Below, piece after piece: positions 8,701 to 16,189 of a stretch of DNA of 64,000 nt; within the stretch, counting starts at the first letter, position 1; each line of letters opens with the position of its first letter. Source of the stretch: Fibrobacter sp. UBA4223 (lineage in GTDB: Bacteria > Fibrobacterota > Fibrobacteria > Fibrobacterales > Fibrobacteraceae). Location of the stretch: positions 1-64,000 of the forward strand of contig DFTB01000013.1 of the NCBI GenBank assembly GCA_002382975.1, written 5' to 3'. Under the pieces are notes generated by a model. That model was not told where the DNA came from and made no database searches. It saw nothing but the letters and a program-made list of their open reading frames with translations. Both the position numbers and the translations under genes were made by a program.

Positions 8701-8981
8701 CGGTTGCCATCCAGGTCACTATCGCCAATGTCTTTAGCCTCTACGAAGGCAACAGGAATCGATGTTGCACCTTTCCCTTTCGCGATAATGTAGTCCGGAG
8801 CTCCGCACTGGATGCGGCTCGGTTCGTTGGTGATGGTGAATTTGGGGAGCAAGTCGCCAAGGAGTTTCGCGAGTGCGGGGCGGTAACTGTGTTCGGTCGC
8901 CTTGCCCGTAGAAAATTGCTTGGAAACCTCGTCGATGTACTGTGCGACGGCTTGAATCTTACTCTTGTCCAAATCGGCCAT
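5793..8981 (-). CDS. Single-chain type ISP/IIG-like restriction-modification enzyme
   Basis: A 1062-residue enzyme from the ATG at 8981, chosen over an upstream TTG at 9032 because GGAG lies five bases before it. An N-terminal PD-(D/E)XK nuclease (GAPDYII about residue 63, VEAKD about 80) is followed by a helical linker and an N6-adenine methylase: ILDPATGTGTFL about 396-406 and GNPPYSG about 515. The C-terminal part, rich in family-specific blocks, resembles the type ISP target-recognition region. Classical type ISP enzymes also carry a helicase between nuclease and methylase. None is visible, so it behaves more like a type IIG fusion. Residues about 868-894 (CHSGGRGPIESMDPIEASPL..) are an in-frame copy of an intergenic palindrome. 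A structured RNA element lies upstream. Confidence 0.85.
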   Translation of the reverse strand: MADLDKSKIQAVAQYIDEVSKQFSTGKATEHSYRPALAKLLGDLLPKFTITNEPSRIQCGAPDYIIAKGKGATSIPVAFVEAKDIGDSDLDGNRQHKEQFNRYKNSLDHILFTDYLDFHLYENSEFINSIRIAEIKGNKIALIDTNVPMFLEMVAHFAESTPQKITSSTKLAQMMAAKARLLAEVIEKTLETDSEKTGELAGQWKSFQKVLIHDLTERQFADIYAQTICYGMFAARLHDDTPDTFSREEAATLIPKTNPFLRKVFQNVAAFDVDTSIAWIVDDLAETFRVTDMPKVMKNFGKATGQADPMIHFYEDFLRYYDPKQKKACGVYYTPEPVVHFIVNAVDEILKSRFNLSDGLADTSKVAIRQSSNLYTDNRTKDHKRYETREYHKVQILDPATGTGTFLAEVVRKIYSGMENQKGAWQNYVEEHLLPRLNGFEFMMAPYAVAHLKLDMVLAQTGYKAKQDKRLRIFLTNSLEECDHDTGTLFAQWLAQEASEANLVKRDTPVMVMIGNPPYSGESSNKGNWILDLMKDYKKEPGGIENLKERNSKWINDDYCKFIRLGQYYVEKNGYGILAFINNNSFLDNPTFRGMRWSLMQSFNDIYILDLHGNSKKNEMCRDGSKDENVFDIMQGVSINIFVKKGCRSEAERTLANVYHYELLGKRFEKYAFLAKTSFSDIHWNELTPQVPQFFFVPKNNEGIEHYEAGFRIDSLFMLKSAGVVTAKDRILIGDSKKDVLNKVSLHYNCEANDSFAECILYRPFDEKWIYYDLEKIERPREETAFHLRNHKNICLAICRQFKSGNTYQHVFAGNHFIESCFVSNKTSEITYMHPLYLYPTEGEEKLGETRKPNLDEKIWHKIDACLDECHSGGRGPIESMDPIEASPLQGDNPSHITTPEQVFDYIYGVLHTPSYREKYKEFLKIDFPRIPYPENKAEFERIVAIGNKLRKLHLMEEIPPQATSFDIEGDNVVSDIRFEKEIPDQVGEDIGGKVYINKTQYFGNVPELAWNFYIGGYQPAQKWLKDRKNRTLTFDDISHYRKIIAILIETHNLMQKLDKKA
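6305..6378. repeat. Intergenic-type palindrome inside the RM coding sequence
   Basis: GTCACCCTGGAGAGGCG.. and ..CCTCCAGAATGAC are two facing copies of the GTCATTCTGGAG..GATAGAATCCA element that is intergenic at 9031-9076. It is read in frame within the RM enzyme. Confidence 0.75.
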
Positions 8982-9030
8982 GGCGGCTCCAGCGTTGCGA
9001 GAGTCGTTCCATTCTAAGCCATGATTAAGC

Positions 9031-9076
9031 AATGGATTCTATCGCTACGCCTAGCGGCTTCGCTCCAGAATGACAT
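9031..9076. repeat. GATAGAATCC/GTCATTCTGGAG intergenic palindrome
   Basis: ATGGATTCTATCGCTACGCC followed by TAGCGGCTTCGCTCCAGAAT and GAC: an imperfect palindrome. Related copies are at 10817-10853, 15980-16026 and 53696-53743, and inside coding sequences at 6305-6378 and 41969-42014. Confidence 0.65.
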
Positions 9077-9094
9077 TCCACACATTTCCATAAA

Positions 9095-9263
9095 CAAAAA
9101 AGGCGTGGAGTCGTAGGCTTACGCTACTGAGGCTCTGGAACAAGCCGACCGCATATAAGCACAAACGACCCACGCCCAATGCGGGCGTGAGCGTTCGTCT
9201 TACTCCTAGCGGTCTATTGAAATGTTCCAGATTTCAGTAGCTAGAATAAGAGACGAATCTCAA
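9095..9263 (-). ncRNA. Structured RNA element, copy 1 (upstream of ISP-type RM gene)
   Basis: Read on the minus strand. A GAGA-UUCG-UCUC hairpin (9250-9261) is followed by an arm with three nested stems: 8 bp (9234-9241 with 9123-9130), 8 bp (9223-9230 with 9135-9142) and 6 bp (9209-9214 with 9147-9152). Then come the invariant GAGUAAGACGAACGCUCAC region and an apical stem CACGCCC/GGGCGUG (9183-9189 with 9171-9177). The 3' end is CCACGCC plus six U. CCACGCC can also pair with the internal GGCGUGG (9170-9176), making an alternative terminator-like hairpin. It ends about 113 nt before the RM start codon. Family not recognised. It could be a leader/attenuator or a free small RNA. Confidence 0.7.
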
Positions 9264-9372
9264 ATTTTCCGGTCGTCCATGGCTTCTATCAAGGTTGGGC
9301 CGGCCCTTCGGCAGGCTCAGGGACCTTGAAAAGTCACGGGCTATGTCTGTGGGAAATATATATAAATATGCG

Positions 9373-9451
9373 AGAGGAAGATCCTCGCCTACGCGAGGAT
9401 GACGATAAAAGTCGCGGGGATGACGAGAGAAATCGCGAGGACGACAAAAAT
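9373..9451. repeat. Tandem GATCCTCGC/GCGGGGATGAC palindromes
   Basis: AGATCCTCGCCTACGCGAGG ATGACG is followed by two further half-copies (GTCGCGGGGATGACGAGAG, AATCGCGAGGACGAC). The same arrangement, nearly identical and including the preceding TGGGAAATATATATAAATAT, is at 10700-10798. The rest of 9033-9463 holds only the RNA element and the palindrome at 9031. Confidence 0.65.
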
Positions 9452-9463
9452 GGACGGCAACCG

Positions 9464-9715
9464 CTATTTTTGAGGCTTTTTGTGACTCGCGGAATTGTCG
9501 TTACGAACACTGGAGGTGTCCGTAGCCGAGTTCTTCCGTTTTTCGTCTCTTAGATAGCGTAATTTTTGATAATGGACTTTTCGTTGTTCGTCTGTCAAAG
9601 ATGAATCGCGCAAGATGGAACGTTCGCTTTGCGCATCCGCATAGCAGCAAGCAGACGAGTCCTTTTGATTCACGACAGGATGCACGGCGAGTGCAAGCAA
9701 GAAAGCCTCACTCAA
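9464..9715 (-). CDS. Possible small coupled ORF, 83 residues
   Basis: A TTG at 9715 overlaps the stop codon of the upstream 227-residue gene by a few bases and opens an 83-residue frame. The N-terminus is hydrophobic (SEAFLLALAVHP) and is followed by SSACCYADAQ and a charged tail rich in K, R, S and N. Translational coupling is possible, but I find no family resemblance. The start is non-standard, so this may not be a gene. Confidence 0.25.
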   Translation of the reverse strand: MSEAFLLALAVHPVVNQKDSSACCYADAQSERSILRDSSLTDEQRKVHYQKLRYLRDEKRKNSATDTSSVRNDNSASHKKPQK

Positions 9716-10391
9716 GATCCATTTCGTCAATGAACATCTTGTAATCATCGAAAAGTTCCTCTTCAATGCTAGGACAACCATAATATATATTTTCTTCGTT
9801 TTCCATGTCATCCAAGTATTCGTCAAAGTCTTCCACACGGTCCTTCATGAAGTCAAATCTGGAGTAGTCCGGATCATACTTGTAGTCGAGCCAAGCCTTT
9901 ATCTTCATGGCAATATCGTTTCTGGACAGTTGCTGTTCCGATTGCCTAGCATGATTATACACCTTCTGACCGTAAATGTATGCAAGATTGTACGGGAGGC
10001 TATGGGCCAAGAAATGCTTGTATTCATGCCCCTTAACCATGGGCTTGAGATAGTAATAATTGAAAGGATCGAGATATTGCCTACTTCCCAGACCGGGATA
10101 TGTCGTCAGCTGAACTAAAGAACTGTCTTTACCGTTATCAAGGACGCTTTGAGCCAAATCATGCACATCAAGCATTTCCGCCGCAGGATTGACACTCCAG
10201 TTCCTCATTTCTCCTCCAAAAGGATGCGGAAGAGACCTAAACGCGGGAACTTCCGTAATCAGAGGTTTTAAATACTTTATATGTAATTCTTGCAACAGGC
10301 GCTTAGCGAGATAACTCTCAATATCTTCGATTCGCTTTCTGCAAGCATAATTCCTTACGACTTCTTTAAGAAAGTTTGCATAATCAGCCAT
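9708..10391 (-). CDS. Unrecognised 227-residue acidic-tailed protein
   Basis: I do not recognise the family. The protein starts MADYANFLKEVV at an ATG with GGAG six bases upstream. It has no signal peptide or membrane segment. Visible features are a basic helix-rich start (RNYACRKRIEDIESYLAKRL), a central aromatic/histidine segment (FNYYYLKPMVKGHEYKHFLAHSLPY), and an Asp/Glu-rich C-terminal 60 residues (EDFDEYLDDMENEENIYYG). Copy 2 of the structured RNA element lies about 100 nt upstream in the same orientation, the arrangement seen for the two RM enzymes in this window. A link to defence or mobility is an inference from that alone. Confidence 0.6.
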   Translation of the reverse strand: MADYANFLKEVVRNYACRKRIEDIESYLAKRLLQELHIKYLKPLITEVPAFRSLPHPFGGEMRNWSVNPAAEMLDVHDLAQSVLDNGKDSSLVQLTTYPGLGSRQYLDPFNYYYLKPMVKGHEYKHFLAHSLPYNLAYIYGQKVYNHARQSEQQLSRNDIAMKIKAWLDYKYDPDYSRFDFMKDRVEDFDEYLDDMENEENIYYGCPSIEEELFDDYKMFIDEMDLE

Positions 10392-10490
10392 AACAGGCTC
10401 CTTTATCGGACCATTGTGAAACCTAACAGCAACAGGTCCAATGTTGCCGTTTGGGTGAATTGCCCTTATTCACGCGCATTTTTTAGGAGT

Positions 10491-10657
10491 AAAAAAGGCG
10501 TGGCGTCGAATGCACTTACCGAAATGGAGGCTCTGGTAAACCTAATACACAATAAGCACAAACGACCCACGCCCGAAAGGGTGTGAGTGTTCGTCTTACT
10601 CTCGTGTATTTTGAAAATTTACCAGATTTCCACTTCGAGAATAAGAGCTAACTCTAA
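10491..10657 (-). ncRNA. Structured RNA element, copy 2
   Basis: Minus-strand copy upstream of the 227-residue gene. The 5' hairpin is AGAG-UUAG-CUCU (10644-10655). Nested stems are 9 bp with one G-U (10629-10637 with 10520-10528), 8 bp (10618-10625 with 10533-10540) and 7 bp (10604-10610 with 10544-10550). The apical arm is CACACCC-UUUC-GGGCGUG with one A-C mismatch. The stem sequences differ from copies 1 and 3 but remain paired. The GAGUAAGACGAAC and GGGUCGUUUGUGCUUAU joining parts are the same. It ends CCACGCC plus six U, which again can pair with GGCGUGG (10567-10573). Confidence 0.7.
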
Positions 10658-10726
10658 GTTGAACTCGCGCCCCAGACCGCAAGGAAAGGGGCTATGTCAG
10701 TGGGAAATATATATAAATATGCGAGA

Positions 10727-10798
10727 GGAAGATCCTCGCCTACGCGAGGATGACGAGAAAAGACGCGGGGATGACGAGAGAAATCGCGGGGATGACGT
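10727..10798. repeat. Tandem GATCCTCGC/GCGGGGATGAC palindromes, second cluster
   Basis: Nearly the same arrangement as 9373-9451. Farther on, 10868-10975 holds GC-rich hairpins (GGGGGCGGAGCCCC, GGGGGATTCTTCCCCC) that look like non-coding repeats. No gene is seen between the RNA element and the LysR gene. Confidence 0.6.
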
Positions 10799-11046
10799 AT
10801 GGAAAGGAGATGCAGAGTGGATCCTATCGCCGCATTGCAGCTCCAGGATGACTGGGGTATGGCATTTGGGCGGGCGGGATAAGCCGGGGGTTTTAGGGGG
10901 CGGAGCCCCTTAGGCGAGGGGGTGGAGAGCAACGAAGTGCGAACCAGGGGGATTCTTCCCCCACCATCAAATCAATCAGTTATTCCTTTCGGGCATTATT
11001 TTGCAAATTCATACCTGCGGGGCTTGAATTTTATTAGTTTTCGGGT

Positions 11047-11928
11047 ATGGAACTTCGAGTTTTACGGTATTTTCTGGAGGCGGCGCGGTTGGGGAATGTC
11101 TCGCGCGCGGCGGATAATCTTTGCGTGACGCAGCCGACGGTGAGTCGCCAGCTCAAGGAGTTGGAGGAGGAACTGGGCGAGAAACTTTTCGAGCGCACGA
11201 ACTACGCGATTCGGCTCACGCCTGCGGGGGAACTCTTGCGGGAGCGTGCGGAGGACATCCTTTCAATGGCCGACAGGACGGTGCAGGATTTCAAGTCGCT
11301 GAAGGAAGACGAGGTGGTGGGTGAAATTGCCATTGCCTGCGCGGAATCGCGGAACGTGAATTTTCTTTCGAAGTGCATCGGGATTCTCCGGGACGACTAT
11401 CCGAAGATTAAGTACAACTTATATTCGGGCGACAGCGAGCGCGCCCTGGAAAAGCTAGACAAGGGCATTTTCGATTTCGCGGTGGTTGTAGACAACGTTG
11501 ATTTGGAAAAGTACAACTGTCTTGCGGTGCGTTCGGTGGACCGCTGGGGCGTGGTGATGCGTCGCGACGACCCTTTGGCCAAGCGGGATTTTATTGAGCC
11601 GAAGGACTTGCTCGACAAGCCGCTGTTGGCGTCGCGCCAGGCGATGGTGGCGGATTTGCCGAAATGGTTCGGCGACGATATTTCGAAGCTGAACGTAATC
11701 GTGGGGCTGGATCTTTCGTACAACGGTTCGGTGCTTGCCAAAGAGGGCACGGGCTACCTGCTCACTTTCGACGGCTTGGTGGATACGAGCCGCAGTTCGC
11801 GCCTGTGCTTCAGGCCGCTCATGCCCGAGCTCACCACCAACATGTACATCATTTGGCGGCGGGGCCAGCAGTTCACGCGGGCGGGCGAACTTTTCCTCGA
11901 CACGCTCCTGCACGTGCTGGGGGAATAG
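11047..11928 (+). CDS. LysR-family transcriptional regulator
   Basis: A 293-residue regulator: an N-terminal winged helix-turn-helix at residues about 1-60 (LRYFLEAARLGNVSRAADNL, then TQPTVSRQLKELEEELGEKL) and a LysR substrate-binding domain from about 90 to the end. The effector pocket is not recognisable. LysR regulators usually bind near their own promoter and a divergent target. Here the upstream neighbour on the other strand is the unrecognised gene 660 bp away, so the target is unclear. The downstream hrpA gene is convergent, 11 bp beyond the stop. Confidence 0.9.
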   Translation: MELRVLRYFLEAARLGNVSRAADNLCVTQPTVSRQLKELEEELGEKLFERTNYAIRLTPAGELLRERAEDILSMADRTVQDFKSLKEDEVVGEIAIACAESRNVNFLSKCIGILRDDYPKIKYNLYSGDSERALEKLDKGIFDFAVVVDNVDLEKYNCLAVRSVDRWGVVMRRDDPLAKRDFIEPKDLLDKPLLASRQAMVADLPKWFGDDISKLNVIVGLDLSYNGSVLAKEGTGYLLTFDGLVDTSRSSRLCFRPLMPELTTNMYIIWRRGQQFTRAGELFLDTLLHVLGE

Positions 11929-11939
11929 GCCTGTGCCGT

Positions 11940-14900
11940 TTATCTTAAACGGCCGAAACTCTTTTTCAGCTTGGCGAGGGCATCGTCTTCGATAACCTCT
12001 TCGGAATCGTCGCCCTTACGCTTGAACTTGAGTATTTCGAAGTCCTCGAGCATGGCTCGTGCCTGCAAGTAAAGCACAGGATATTCGGCGTCGTCCGGTT
12101 GCATCCGCTCCATCTTGGAAAGGATTTCACGGGCATTCTTGAGTTCGTGATCCTTGATGTAGCGGGCCTTGAGGAATGGACGGAACTTTTCACGGAGATC
12201 TTTGACGGAAAGGTTTACCTTGTCATTGCAAGCCCCTTGGGCGAAGCAATCTCCTGCCGTCTTGTCCGCGCCGCCAAGCGCACAGAGCCTTTCAAACAGC
12301 GTGGTTTCGGGACCGTCAGAAACGTAAAGTTTCAAAATACGTAAAATATCCCTGTGGCCGGCCGTCAACGCAGAGACGGCATCTCGAGCATGGTCGCCCC
12401 CCTGGCGCATGGCCACCGAAAAATCCCGAAGGATATCCCAGAATTTCACAAAGGTATCCGCCCCAAGCAGGGCCGATTCGTAGGTAGCCCGCACTAGGGC
12501 AAGGCGGGTTTCTTCATCTTCGGTGCGGGTACTAGCAGCCAGGTTCTTGAAATCGCGAATCTTCTTGCCACGGGAAAATTCCAGGCCCGAGAAGCGTACA
12601 CAGTGGTTCGCATCCAGGTTGTCGGCAGCAAGAGACTTGAGAACCCAAGACTTGAGCGCCGTCTTGAAACCGTCGGAATAGAGGCCGCCCGTCTCAAGCA
12701 TATTCAAGCGGTCCGTTATAGTCGTCATGGCGGACTCTGATCCGCCATCTAGCAGAGGTTTCCCTTCCACACGCTTGCGGAAGGACTGCCAGAAGGCGGA
12801 TTCTGTGGGAGACATCAGGGCCGTTTCGCCGAGTCGCCACCCAAAACGCATTCCGTCCAAGGGAAAATCGGTTCCGTTGGACTCTACCACAGGCCGCACC
12901 GCCGCAAAAAGACGGAAACTCCCCCACTCGGGATTGATATCGAAGGAATGTTGACCCACCCTTACATGCAGGCGCAGGTGATTCTCCTTTTCGGGCGTAA
13001 CCGTCGGGACATCGCAATCCAGCTGTTTCATGTCGGCGATGACTTCGTACAGGAGCAAAAGTGGAGCCTTGTACGGGTTCGCCTTCAATTTGTCGCAGAA
13101 GCCGTCATCAATAAAGGTGCGGCGATTTTCCAGCTGCTTTTTCGCATTCTTGGGCATTTCGCGGATGACGGACTGGGCCATCCATTCCCGCCATTGATGG
13201 ATTGAAAGCGCAAGAGACGCAGGCGTCACCTGCGGGAGCATGTCGTAAGGCAAGTCCAGCGTAATGCCGTCGCAGTCGCGGGTCGCATCGAACACCAGTT
13301 CGCCCGACACCATGCGGCTGGAACCGTCTAGACCCTCGATGCGGAAATGCTCGAGAGAACCGCCGAGAGAATTCGGAATTCTGATTTCAGATTTCGGAGT
13401 TTTCGTTAGTGGTATTTTCACACCGTTTTTTTTCAATTCAATTCCGAATTCCGAATTCTGACCTCCGAACTCGTTCTGCTCCAGCCAATACTTCGCGTCA
13501 AATTTCAGGAACTGGTCCGTGTGTTCGCGAATGTAGTCCTTCAATGTCTTGATAGAATTGACCTGATGGGCGATGCGCGTGTAGTAATCGACCAAAGCAT
13601 CTTCGCTCGGGGCTAGCCCGAATTGGCGTTTGCGGGCCTCCAGCGCATGCAAGTCCTCGACAACGCGCTCGTTATGCGTCATGAACGCGAAGGGGCGCGC
13701 CATCTGGCCAAGCACAACGGCCTCGCGCCAGAATATCTCGGCACATTCGTCGGGATTCACGCGGGCGTAATCCACCCGGTGGCCACGGCTAATCACAAGC
13801 CCGCGGAAGCTCACCTCCTCCACCGCTTCCACGAAACCCCGTTCCTGGTTCCATGTGGGTGCATACCAGCGGCGTGTACAGAAAGGTTCCGCCACCCGCA
13901 TAATCCATTCGGGCCTGATTTCGGCGGTCTTGTTCAAAAATATGCGGCTGGTCTCCCGCACCTCGGCGCTAAAGAGCCATTCCACGCTCTTGCCGTAAAG
14001 GTCACTGCCCGGGAACACGTGGGTCTCGCGGCCACTCACCAGGCGGTAACAGCCATTCTCGATATCGCGGAGCGCAATGCCGCCCAAAAATCCAGAAAGG
14101 AGCGCAATGTGCAGGTTATCCCGATGGAAACTGTCCAGCGGGCACACGCGATTCTCAAATTTCACGTCAAGGATGCGCCCGAACTGTTCGAACAAATCAA
14201 TCCATTCGCGGCACCGCAAAAAATGCAGGCTGTTCTTGTCGCAGAACTTGCGCAGTTTATTCCAAGTCTTGCCATCCCATTCAGCACAGAAGGCATTCCA
14301 CATGCAGATGAACGTGAGGAAATCGCTCTTGTGGCCTGCGAACCTACGGTGCAGCTGGCGAATGCGGGTGCGTTCCGGCTCTTCGCTGGGCACCACACGC
14401 GGGTCCTGGATAGAGAGCGCCGAACAGACGATGAGTGCAGGCTGCAACACGCCGGCATCTCGCGCCCGCAGGAGCACCGCCGAGAGTGCCACGTCCATGG
14501 GAAGGCGCGTCATCTCGCGGCCGAGCTTGGTCACTTGCCCGCTGGCGTTGTCGGCGGTAAGCGCTCCCAGTTCAAACAAGGTCTTGTACGCCCCTCGGAA
14601 AGCCGAATTCGGTGGCGGTTGCAGGAACGGAAAATTTTCCAGCTCCAGCCCGAGACTGCGCAACTGCAGCACAACGTTCGCGAGATTGCTCCGCCGGATT
14701 TCCGGCTCCGTAAACTCGTCCCGCTTCTCGAAATCCTCGGGAGAATAGAGGCGGATGCAGACACCCGGCTTTACGCGCCCCGCACGCCCCGTGCGCTGCC
14801 GGGCACTGGCCTTCGAGATGTCCTCGACGGGTAGCCCCTGGATTCGAGACTGTGCGTTGTAGCGCGAAATGCGGGCCGTACCCGTATCCACCACGTAGGC

Positions 14901-15893
14901 AATTCCCGGAATCGTGAGGGAAGTCTCGGCAATGTTTGTGGCAAGTACCACGCGGGTCTTTTCCGTATGCTTGAAAATGCGGCGCTGTTCATCGGGGCTC
15001 ATGCGCCCGTACAGCGGGAGAATATCGAACGTCGCAGAATCCAGTTCATGCGCGAGCTCCCCCGCCAAATCCTGGATGTCGCGTTCCGTCGGCAAAAAGC
15101 AGAGCAAGTGATCGCGGTGGCGCGTTTCCAGGTCGAGAATCGCATCGCGGGCCTCGTCTAGTAGCCCTGAGTCTCCTTTCCCACTAACATCCCGTAATTC
15201 CGAATTCCGAAATCCGAATTCCGAATTAAAATAATACTCCACATCCACCGGGAACGTTCTTCCCTCGGCTTCGAGCACGCAGCTGTTGTCGTAAAATTCC
15301 TCGAAGAGCTTGGCATCCAGCGTCGCGGAAGCCACAATCAACTTGAATTCGGGGCGGGCCTGCAGAACCGTCTTGAAAATGCCCAGCAGAATATCAATGT
15401 TCAGCGAGCGTTCATGCGCCTCGTCAATCACGATGGCCGAATACTGCCGGAATAGCCTGTCGCGGCGGAATTCCTGCAGCAGGATGCCATCCGTCATCAC
15501 CTTGATGGGAGCGTCGCTCTGGCCCTGTTCCCAAAATCGGATTTTCGTGGAAACAAGCGTTTCGTCCTTGAGTTCTTCGCGCAGGCGGTCCGCAATAGAA
15601 ATCGCTGCAAGCCGACGAGGCTCCGTAACGCCGATTTTGAAACCACTCATGTCATCCCCGCAGAGGCGGGGATCTCTTTCTCGAACAGCATCAGTGAGAT
15701 TCTCGCCTTCGCGAGAATGACGAACCGTGGAATACCATTCCAGCAAGAACTTCGGCAGCTGCGTGGATTTTCCGGAACCTGTGTCCGCCTTGACAATCAC
15801 CACCTGGTGTTTTTCGAGCAGTTCGAAAAACTCTTCCCGATGTTCAACGACGGGGAGGTCGGGGTAAGCAATTTTCAAGTTCTGGTAAGACAT
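11940..15893 (-). CDS. hrpA: ATP-dependent RNA helicase HrpA with in-frame repeat insertions
   Basis: A 1317-residue DEAH-box helicase. Motif I ADTGSGKSTQLP (about 36-47), motif II IDEAHERSLNIDILLG, motif III SATLDAKLF, motif V LATNIAETSLTIPG and motif VI SARQRTGRAGRVKPG are all present. The HA2, OB-fold and long HrpA-type C-terminal domains follow. The length fits the family. HrpA acts on RNA structures and is implicated in mRNA processing and rescue of stalled ribosomes in E. coli. Three stretches are not helicase sequence but translated intergenic repeats: residues about 58-81 (HSREGENLTDAVRERD..), 222-233 (NSEFGFRNSEL) and 808-842 (QNSEFGIEL..SEIRIPNSLG). All keep the frame, so the gene is probably functional. 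Confidence 0.93.
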   Translation of the reverse strand: MSYQNLKIAYPDLPVVEHREEFFELLEKHQVVIVKADTGSGKSTQLPKFLLEWYSTVRHSREGENLTDAVRERDPRLCGDDMSGFKIGVTEPRRLAAISIADRLREELKDETLVSTKIRFWEQGQSDAPIKVMTDGILLQEFRRDRLFRQYSAIVIDEAHERSLNIDILLGIFKTVLQARPEFKLIVASATLDAKLFEEFYDNSCVLEAEGRTFPVDVEYYFNSEFGFRNSELRDVSGKGDSGLLDEARDAILDLETRHRDHLLCFLPTERDIQDLAGELAHELDSATFDILPLYGRMSPDEQRRIFKHTEKTRVVLATNIAETSLTIPGIAYVVDTGTARISRYNAQSRIQGLPVEDISKASARQRTGRAGRVKPGVCIRLYSPEDFEKRDEFTEPEIRRSNLANVVLQLRSLGLELENFPFLQPPPNSAFRGAYKTLFELGALTADNASGQVTKLGREMTRLPMDVALSAVLLRARDAGVLQPALIVCSALSIQDPRVVPSEEPERTRIRQLHRRFAGHKSDFLTFICMWNAFCAEWDGKTWNKLRKFCDKNSLHFLRCREWIDLFEQFGRILDVKFENRVCPLDSFHRDNLHIALLSGFLGGIALRDIENGCYRLVSGRETHVFPGSDLYGKSVEWLFSAEVRETSRIFLNKTAEIRPEWIMRVAEPFCTRRWYAPTWNQERGFVEAVEEVSFRGLVISRGHRVDYARVNPDECAEIFWREAVVLGQMARPFAFMTHNERVVEDLHALEARKRQFGLAPSEDALVDYYTRIAHQVNSIKTLKDYIREHTDQFLKFDAKYWLEQNEFGGQNSEFGIELKKNGVKIPLTKTPKSEIRIPNSLGGSLEHFRIEGLDGSSRMVSGELVFDATRDCDGITLDLPYDMLPQVTPASLALSIHQWREWMAQSVIREMPKNAKKQLENRRTFIDDGFCDKLKANPYKAPLLLLYEVIADMKQLDCDVPTVTPEKENHLRLHVRVGQHSFDINPEWGSFRLFAAVRPVVESNGTDFPLDGMRFGWRLGETALMSPTESAFWQSFRKRVEGKPLLDGGSESAMTTITDRLNMLETGGLYSDGFKTALKSWVLKSLAADNLDANHCVRFSGLEFSRGKKIRDFKNLAASTRTEDEETRLALVRATYESALLGADTFVKFWDILRDFSVAMRQGGDHARDAVSALTAGHRDILRILKLYVSDGPETTLFERLCALGGADKTAGDCFAQGACNDKVNLSVKDLREKFRPFLKARYIKDHELKNAREILSKMERMQPDDAEYPVLYLQARAMLEDFEILKFKRKGDDSEEVIEDDALAKLKKSFGRLR
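13368..13470. repeat. GAATTCGGAATTC-type repeat pair inside hrpA
   Basis: GAGAATTCGGAATTCTGATT.. and ..CAATTCCGAATTCCGAATTC face each other about 55 bp apart within hrpA, in frame. The same short motif occurs at 15195-15228 and in hrpB at 41923-41957. Confidence 0.65.
15195..15228. repeat. GAATTCGGAATTC-type repeat inside hrpA
   Basis: TAATTCCGAATTCCGAAATC followed by CGAATTCCGAATTA: short alternating AATTCCG units in frame within hrpA, translated as NSEFGFRNSEL. Confidence 0.65.
15651..15722. repeat. Double GATCCCCGC/GATTCTCGC palindrome inside hrpA
   Basis: GTCATCCCCGCAGAGGCGGG GATC and GATTCTCGCCTTCGCGAGAA TGAC are two hairpins, 72 bp in all (24 codons), placed between helicase motif I and motif Ia. 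The same unit is intergenic just outside the gene at 15917-15945. Confidence 0.75.
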
Positions 15894-16035
15894 TTTAGCT
15901 ATGAGTTATCCTTTCAAGCAGATTCTCGCCTCCGCGAGAATGACGAAAAAAGGACTACTCCATCATTACTCATCATCAAGAATCTAGATCCTTCGACTGC
16001 GTGCTACGCACTCCGCTCAGGATGACACATTCATG

Positions 16036-16176
16036 TCACTCCTTTATGTGTCCGCATTTGTCGCAGGTGAGTTTGTAGCTGTTGTCCGGATCGACAACCA
16101 TCACGCCATCGCAATCCGGCTTTTCGCAGGGCAATTCCCCGGGCATTACTTCGCGGTAGGTTTGTTTTTCTTCCAT
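16036..16176 (-). CDS. Small zinc-ribbon-like protein, 46 residues
   Basis: A 46-residue ORF (MEEKQTYREVMPGELPCEKP..) with two cysteine pairs: CEKPDC near residues 17-22 and CDKCGH at about 38-42. This is a compact rubredoxin/zinc-ribbon pattern. It has a strong GGAGGA six bases before its ATG and begins 14 bp after the HAD phosphatase stop, so it is the third gene of that operon. Function unknown. Small zinc ribbons often serve as metal-binding or nucleic-acid-contacting adaptors, but nothing here decides that. Confidence 0.7.
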   Translation of the reverse strand: MEEKQTYREVMPGELPCEKPDCDGVMVVDPDNSYKLTCDKCGHIKE

Positions 16177-16189
16177 AGATTCCTCCTCC

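Noticed and set aside
9095..10657. RNA elements as integron attC sites or retron RNA
   Set aside because: No GTTRRRY/RYYYAAC core sites or integrase, and no reverse transcriptase nearby; the structure and orientation fit a leader or free RNA better.
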